Origin: Demequina sp. NBRC 110057
GTDB taxonomy: Bacteria > Actinomycetota > Actinomycetes > Actinomycetales > Demequinaceae
DNA length: 64,000 bases
Direction: 5' to 3'
Assembly (NCBI RefSeq): GCF_002090175.1
Contig: NZ_BBRN01000003.1
Coordinates: 1 to 64,000 of the forward strand
Position 1 is the stretch's first letter, and each line of letters begins with the position of its first letter. This document shows, in pieces, positions 59,020 to 64,000 of the stretch. A program made the position numbers and the translations under genes. Under the pieces are notes generated by a model. That model saw only the letters and a list, made by a program, of their open reading frames with translations, was not told the origin of the DNA and ran no database searches.

Positions 59020-60138
59020 ATGGAGAGATTTGTGTTAAACCTCGAAGATGAGATCGAAGCGGGCCGTCGGGAGATTTTCACCGATTCGTACTCAATGTCA
59101 CTCGGTGAGCTTTCGAATCTCTACCGAGACGGCGAACTCGACGTCCACCCCGAGTTCCAAAGAGTATTCCGCTGGCAAGATACTCAAAAGACTCGTCTCA
59201 TCGAGAGCATCCTGCTGGGCATACCCCTACCGTCGATCTTCGTAGCACAATCCGCCGACGGTGCGTGGGATGTGGTCGACGGCGTTCAGAGGCTCTCGAC
59301 GATACTCCAGTTTCAAGGTCTGTTGACCGACGATGAGGGCGAGCCAATGCCTCCCATTCGGCTCGAAGGAACACGGCTTCTACCTTCGCTTGAAGGTAAA
59401 CAATGGGAAAGCAAGTCGCCGGAAAATTCGCTTACTCAGGCGCAACGCCTTGACTTCAAGCGCGCCAAGATCGACTTGAAGATAGTTCAGCGTCAATCGA
59501 GTCCTGAGAGCAAGTTTGATCTGTTCCAGCGCCTCAACTCGTATGGCTCCCAATTGACGCCACAAGAGGTCCGAAGCTGTATTCTCATCGGAACGAACCG
59601 TGATTTCTACTACTGGATGCTCGACCTCGCTAGCAACAAAGACTTTCTCGCAACAGTCGCACTGAGTGAACGTCTTATTCGGGAGCAATACCATCTCGAA
59701 CTTGCACTCAGGTTCATTGTCTTCCGACGCATGGAAGCCAACGCGATTCGCAGGATCGGCAACTTGGGCGATTACCTTACATCTGAGGCGATTCGGCTTG
59801 CCAACGATACTGAATTTGACCGCGACGCCGAAAGTACGGCCTTTGCCAAGACGTTCGCACACCTCAATTCCACTGCAGGTGACCGCGCATTCAAGAAGTG
59901 GAACGCCGATAAGGGATCGTTCATGGGCGCCTTTATCAATACGTCCTTCGAAGTCATCGGCATGGGCCTCGGATACCATGCAAACGATTACGATTCCCTC
60001 GACGATATCGATGCCCTCGAACTCGCAAAGGAATTCTGGACCAAAGAAGACTACGGAAAAGGTTTCGCTACAGGCGTACGAGCCGAAACGCGGATGGGAA
60101 AAAGTATCCCGATGGGGCGCCAACTCTTCGAGAAATAA
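59020..60138 (+). CDS. DUF262-domain (GmrSD/ParB-like NTPase/nuclease fold) protein
   Basis: A 372-residue protein with the DUF262 core: PEFQRVFRW at residues 44-52 and DGVQRLSTI at 87-95 (the DGQQR motif with Val for the first Gln), followed by a helical domain. It lacks the DUF1524/HNH half seen in GmrSD modification-dependent nucleases, so it is a stand-alone DUF262 protein. It is followed 14 bases later by a HEPN gene and probably works with it. The ATG at 59020 follows an A-rich leader rather than a classic ribosome site. Confidence 0.86.
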   Translation: MERFVLNLEDEIEAGRREIFTDSYSMSLGELSNLYRDGELDVHPEFQRVFRWQDTQKTRLIESILLGIPLPSIFVAQSADGAWDVVDGVQRLSTILQFQGLLTDDEGEPMPPIRLEGTRLLPSLEGKQWESKSPENSLTQAQRLDFKRAKIDLKIVQRQSSPESKFDLFQRLNSYGSQLTPQEVRSCILIGTNRDFYYWMLDLASNKDFLATVALSERLIREQYHLELALRFIVFRRMEANAIRRIGNLGDYLTSEAIRLANDTEFDRDAESTAFAKTFAHLNSTAGDRAFKKWNADKGSFMGAFINTSFEVIGMGLGYHANDYDSLDDIDALELAKEFWTKEDYGKGFATGVRAETRMGKSIPMGRQLFEK

Positions 60139-60152
60139 GGGACGCGCGAAGC

Positions 60153-60791
60153 ATGGCCACGCAACTAGAGTTTCTCGTTGACGAGCTCGACGGAGACCTT
60201 GCGTCGCGGAAGCGTGAGATCTCGGACCTGAGGCAACTAACTACACAGGCGTCGGGCGCACGGCAAGACCTTTTGGCTCGCAGTTGCCAGGTGATGACGT
60301 ACGCGCATTGGGAAGGGTTCACGAAGTTTGCACTTGGCCGGTACCTTGAGTTCATCTGTTCACGTCAGTTACCGGTCGGCAGCCTAAAGCCCGGACTACA
60401 GGCCCTGGCACTGCGAGGTCGGGTTCATGGGATTGATCGCGAACGACGAGACGTTTCCGAGATGATAGGCCTAATCAGTCATTTTGATGCGCGATCTACG
60501 GATATTTTCTCCGTCGACTCGAGTCGCCTGTTGCGGTTCGGTAACCTCGACACTTCTGGCCTTAGTAGTGTCCTATCGTGTCTGGGCCTCGCGTATAAAT
60601 CTGTTTATGCGACACGACAAAATTTCATTGACGAAGTTCTATGCGGTAGACGACACAGGATCGCACATGGCGAGTGGCAGCCAATTCAAATTCACGAGGC
60701 GATTCAGGTTACACACGACACCCTTATGCTGTGCGACGAACTAAATACGCAGATTCAAGAAGCCGCTGTGTACGAACTATACAAGATCTAG
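60153..60791 (+). CDS. HEPN-like nuclease, MAE_28990/MAE_18760 family
   Basis: A 212-residue helical protein. The AHWEGFTKFA segment (51-60) and the catalytic Rx4H motif RHRIAH (167-172) in GRRHRIAHGEW match the HEPN family named after Microcystis MAE_28990/MAE_18760. HEPN domains with this motif are usually metal-independent RNases in toxin-antitoxin or abortive-infection systems. No antitoxin-like small gene is seen; the DUF262 partner may control it. Base composition is foreign to the window. Confidence 0.85.
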   Translation: MATQLEFLVDELDGDLASRKREISDLRQLTTQASGARQDLLARSCQVMTYAHWEGFTKFALGRYLEFICSRQLPVGSLKPGLQALALRGRVHGIDRERRDVSEMIGLISHFDARSTDIFSVDSSRLLRFGNLDTSGLSSVLSCLGLAYKSVYATRQNFIDEVLCGRRHRIAHGEWQPIQIHEAIQVTHDTLMLCDELNTQIQEAAVYELYKI

Positions 60792-61127
60792 CGCCAGTGA
60801 TATTCGATTAGAAGAGAAGGGGCCATCGGCCGATCACGAGTTTTATCTACGTATTGCAAGCGCCTTGGCGAGGCAGCTTGGGAGCCGTTTTGATTAGGAT
60901 CTCTTATCGCGCCGAGTTCACGGAATTTTGCACAAGTCGCGAGGCTTTCACTGTCTTCGCTTGGTACGACTGACACCGTAAGCATGGAACTCAGGTCACG
61001 GTCCGCATGGTCTGGCTAAGGGCTACTGCGGACACCATTGGACTATCTCGCGGGCACATCCATCTGGGGAGGCTCCGCGGTCCCCGCAGGCTCACCACCT
61101 AACCGCCAACAACAAGTCACGATGAAC
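60792..61127. other. Gene-free right end of the island
   Basis: No convincing gene lies in this 336-bp stretch. It returns to high GC around 61040. Short frames on both strands lack ribosome sites. No repeat matching the left edge was found by eye. Confidence 0.5.
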
Positions 61128-61165
61128 GAGAGGGTGATGGGCGATCACTCACCCATCACCCTCTC
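61128..61165 (-). terminator. Terminator of pheT
   Basis: GAGAGGGTGATGGG (61128-61141) pairs perfectly with CCCATCACCCTCTC (61152-61165), a 14-bp stem with a 10-base loop, 16 bases past the pheT stop on the minus strand. Confidence 0.85.
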
Positions 61166-61181
61166 ATCTTGCGTGAAACCG

Positions 61182-63785
61182 CTACCGCAGCACGGCCTCG
61201 AACTTCTCCGACGCAGCAGCAATGATCGCCTCGCGCACACCAAGCACCTCGTCAGCCGACAAGGTGTGATCCGCCGCGCGCAGGCGCACGTTGATGGCCA
61301 CCGACTTGCGGCCCTCACCCACCTGCTCACCCGTGAACACGTCGAATACGGTCGCGTCCTCCACCAGGTCTCCCCCGGCGTGCTTCACGACGTTCACCAG
61401 GTCGCCCGCGGCCACCTCGGTAGAAACGACGAACGCGAAGTCCTCCTTCGCGAGCACCTGCTGCGACACGGGAGTCGCCGCGGCGATGACGCCGTCGGAC
61501 TCGCGGATCAGCGGGTCCAAGACCACCTCGAACGCCACGGAACGCGGCGGAAGGCCCAGCGTCTCGCACACCTTGGGGTGCAACTCGCCGGCGTGGCCGA
61601 CGAACTCGCCGTTGTCCAGCCAATAGGTCGCGCCGCGCCCGGGGTGCCACGGCATGCGCGCCCCCTGCGTGACGGACACGGCTACCCCGGCAGCGGAGGC
61701 CACACGCTCGACGGCGGCGAGGGCGTCGGCCCAGCCCCACGCCGTCGCGTGTCCATTCCAGCCCGCGGGCACGCGGTTGCCCGCCATGATGCCGGCCACG
61801 CGGCGCGGCTGACCCGGCAGGGCCTCGTTGAGCGCCTCGACCTCGGACGGCGCGATGCCGCCATCGGTCGAGTCCACCGTCGGCAGCGTGCCGATGTGCT
61901 TGGCCTGGTACGCCCGGCCCAGCTCGTACACGGCAACATCCTGCGCGCCGCGGCCCAGGTTGACGCGCACCGCGTCGACCAGCGTGGCGAGCATGGTGGT
62001 GCGCATGAGCGGCAGCTCGGCCGAGAGCGGGTTGGCGAGCGCCACCCAGTCGCGGCGCGGGTCCTCGTCGGGGATGCCCAGGTCGTCAAGGCGCGACTCG
62101 GAGATGAACGGGTACGTCAGCACCTCGGTGAGGCCCGACTCGGCGAGCGTGCGCGCCACCGCGCGGCGGACCTTCTGCCCGTGCGTCAGCCCACGCCCGG
62201 GAGGCGCGACGGGCAGCACGGACGGCAGGTTGTCGTAGCCACGCAGGCGCGCGACCTCCTCGACGAGCGTGATCGCCGAGTCAAGGTCGGGGCGCCACGT
62301 GGGCGGCGTCACGAGCAGCGACTCATAGTCGCGGTCGACCACGCAGCCGACCTTCTCGAGCGCGTCCACGACCTCGTCGGCCGGGTACTCGACGCCCACG
62401 ATGGTAGAGGGATACGCCACGTCCATCGCGATCTGCTCGGGCGCGACCGTCTCGTCGAGGTCCGTGTAGACGTCCTCGATCTTGCCGCCGCCGAACTCCT
62501 GCATCAGGCTCAGCGCGCGCTCGACCGCCGCGACCTGCAGGCGCGTGTCCACGCCGCGCTCGAAGCGTCGCGACGCCTCCGAGCCCAGGCGGTGACGCCG
62601 CGCCGTGCGGGCGATCGTGACGGCGTCGAAGTGCGCCGCCTCCAGCAGGATGTCCGTGGTCGCGTCGGAGACCTCGGTCTCCGCGCCGCCCATGACACCG
62701 GCCAGCCCGATGGCACGCGCACCATGGCCGCCGGCCGAGTCCGCGATGACCAGGTCCTCGGCGTGCAGCTCTCGCGTCACGTCGTCGAGGGTGGTCAGCT
62801 TCTCGCCGGCCGATGCCCTTCTCACCACGATCGGCTCGCTCACCTGAGCGAGGTCGTAGGCGTGCAGGGGCTGGCCCAGCTCGAGCATCACGTAGTTGGT
62901 GACGTCGACGGCGAGCGAGATCGGGCGCATGCCCGCCTGCTCGAGGCGACGCTTCATCCACGAAGGCGAGGCGGCATCGGCCGAGAAGCCGGTGAGGCGA
63001 CGCGCGACGAAGCGGTCGCAGCCCACCCGGCCGCGCACGGGCGTGCCGTCCTCGACGACCACACCGAAGCCGTCGCCGGCGCTGCCGGTGACCGCGACAT
63101 CGGCCGGATCCCTGAAAACCTGCCCGGTCGAGTGGCTGTACTCACGCGCCACACCGCGCACGGAGAACGAGTAACCGCGGTCGGGGGTGACGTTGATCTC
63201 GATGGTCGACTCGTCGAGGCCCAGCAGGCCGATGGCCGATGCGCCGGGCACCAGGTCCTCCTCGGCCACGAGGCCGGGGAAGGTCACCTCGGAGGCGCCC
63301 GAAGGCGACGCGAGCACGATGATGCCGTCGTGGTCCTCGCCCAGGCCCAGCTCCTTGGCCGAACAAATCATGCCGTCCGACCAGTGGCCGTAGGTCTTGC
63401 GCCCGCCGATGGGGAACGGGCCGGGCAGCACGCCGCCGGGAAGGATGCACACCACGAAGTCGCCCTCGTGGAAGTTGTGCGCGCCACACACGATGCCCTT
63501 GGAGGAGGGGTACTCCTCCTTGTTGTCGGGCTTGTGGCCGGGGCCGGCGGGGTCGTTGTGCTCACCCACGTCCACGCGGCAGTAGTTGACGGTCTTGCCG
63601 TTGGAGGCGACCTCCTTGACCTGCGACAGCACGCGGCCGATGACGAGCGGACCGGTGATGCCGCCGCCCTCGATGCCCTCCTCCTCGAGGCCCACCTTGA
63701 CGAGCGCCGCGGCGACGTCCTCGGGGGTCGAGCCGGGGACGAGGTCGACGGACTCCTCAAGCCACTTGAGCGGAATCTTCGGCAC
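61182..63785 (-). CDS. pheT: Phenylalanine--tRNA ligase beta subunit
   Basis: The 867-residue beta chain of the heterotetrameric enzyme that charges tRNA-Phe. Domain order: N-terminal EMAP-like tRNA-binding domain (about 40-150), B3/B4 editing region, B5 (about 430-500), catalytic-like core and a C-terminal FDX-ACB anticodon-binding domain. It starts with GTG two bases past the pheS stop, so the subunits are translated together. It ends at a clear terminator; in many actinobacteria argC would follow. Confidence 0.96.
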   Translation of the reverse strand: MPKIPLKWLEESVDLVPGSTPEDVAAALVKVGLEEEGIEGGGITGPLVIGRVLSQVKEVASNGKTVNYCRVDVGEHNDPAGPGHKPDNKEEYPSSKGIVCGAHNFHEGDFVVCILPGGVLPGPFPIGGRKTYGHWSDGMICSAKELGLGEDHDGIIVLASPSGASEVTFPGLVAEEDLVPGASAIGLLGLDESTIEINVTPDRGYSFSVRGVAREYSHSTGQVFRDPADVAVTGSAGDGFGVVVEDGTPVRGRVGCDRFVARRLTGFSADAASPSWMKRRLEQAGMRPISLAVDVTNYVMLELGQPLHAYDLAQVSEPIVVRRASAGEKLTTLDDVTRELHAEDLVIADSAGGHGARAIGLAGVMGGAETEVSDATTDILLEAAHFDAVTIARTARRHRLGSEASRRFERGVDTRLQVAAVERALSLMQEFGGGKIEDVYTDLDETVAPEQIAMDVAYPSTIVGVEYPADEVVDALEKVGCVVDRDYESLLVTPPTWRPDLDSAITLVEEVARLRGYDNLPSVLPVAPPGRGLTHGQKVRRAVARTLAESGLTEVLTYPFISESRLDDLGIPDEDPRRDWVALANPLSAELPLMRTTMLATLVDAVRVNLGRGAQDVAVYELGRAYQAKHIGTLPTVDSTDGGIAPSEVEALNEALPGQPRRVAGIMAGNRVPAGWNGHATAWGWADALAAVERVASAAGVAVSVTQGARMPWHPGRGATYWLDNGEFVGHAGELHPKVCETLGLPPRSVAFEVVLDPLIRESDGVIAAATPVSQQVLAKEDFAFVVSTEVAAGDLVNVVKHAGGDLVEDATVFDVFTGEQVGEGRKSVAINVRLRAADHTLSADEVLGVREAIIAAASEKFEAVLR

Positions 63786-63787
63786 GT

Positions 63788-64000
<213 letters not shown>

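Larger units (their letters stand above)
58730..61127. other. Lower-GC island with a DUF262-HEPN gene pair
   Basis: The block has many A/T-ending codons and A/T-rich spacers, unlike its neighbours, and no full copy of the window's 9-mer. It carries two co-directional genes, DUF262 and HEPN-like, 14 bases apart. Horizontal acquisition is likely. I could not identify flanking direct repeats or an integrase. Confidence 0.7.

Noticed and set aside
60788-60985. Possible 65-codon gene on the minus strand after the HEPN gene
   Set aside because: No ribosome site, no family resemblance and it overlaps the HEPN stop. It could be chance in a foreign spacer.
58583-61127. tRNA gene, integrase or attachment repeats bounding the island
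   Set aside because: No cloverleaf, recombinase frame or matching direct repeats could be found by eye.

Overview
The window is chromosomal DNA from a high-GC actinobacterium. The gene order tyrS followed by an rRNA operon, the argCJBDFRGH cluster, a MetS-type small transporter subunit, a DUF222/HNH protein and many four-base start/stop overlaps suggest Micrococcales, perhaps a Demequina- or Cellulomonas-like genus. The genus is inference. No tRNA gene, insertion sequence or CRISPR array was seen. The left edge holds promoter elements firing leftwards out of the window, very probably for an rRNA operon.

Layout. 1-11.0 kb, all minus strand: rrn promoters, tyrS, a P-loop kinase and the arginine cluster, transcribed from argC to argH behind a leaderless promoter overlapped by an ArgR-type operator. 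11-17.6 kb: a quinone oxidoreductase, an acetyltransferase, a PadR/MFS efflux pair, an SDR/TetR pair and a second medium-chain reductase. 17.6-22.2 kb: a lipoprotein and pentose-phosphate genes (tal, zwf, gnd). 22.2-36.2 kb: small membrane proteins, a stress-type SDR, a DUF202 pair, two small proteins missed by length filters, a phosphodiester-glycosidase lipoprotein, a Na+/H+ antiporter, an SOS-box-controlled radical SAM protein, an acetyltransferase, a serine hydrolase and two CNNM/CorC transporters. 36.2-41 kb: a polar amino acid ABC transporter with an ArgR-type operator, and an NSS sodium symporter with its small subunit. 41-50 kb: an HNH protein, NAD salvage (pncB), a transglutaminase-like protein, an Ltp-type lipoprotein, a DEAD-box helicase and a DUF6131 protein. 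50-58.1 kb: an XRE-cupin regulator divergent from an FAD oxidoreductase-methyltransferase fusion, then a complete fructose PTS locus (DeoR regulator, fruK, fruA, HPr, EI). 58.1-61.2 kb: an FBP protein and a lower-GC island with a DUF262 gene and a HEPN-like RNase gene, the best candidate here for a poorly described defence or toxin system. 61.2-64 kb: pheT and the end of pheS.

How it fits together. The arginine genes and the ABC transporter share the same operator/-10 architecture, so biosynthesis and uptake are probably co-controlled by ArgR. The PTS genes make a self-contained route from fructose to fructose 1,6-bisphosphate under a palindromic operator. In Mycobacterium and many other actinobacteria pheST lies directly upstream of argC; here about 50 kb of other genes lies between them, with both parts in the same orientation.

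The strongest sequence-level oddity is the 9-mer GGCCGATGC / GCATCGGCC. I counted 58 copies by eye, 29 in each orientation, in genes of both strands, several reading frames and spacers, against about two expected from base composition. It is absent from about 54.9-62.8 kb, which includes the island. Its role is unknown.
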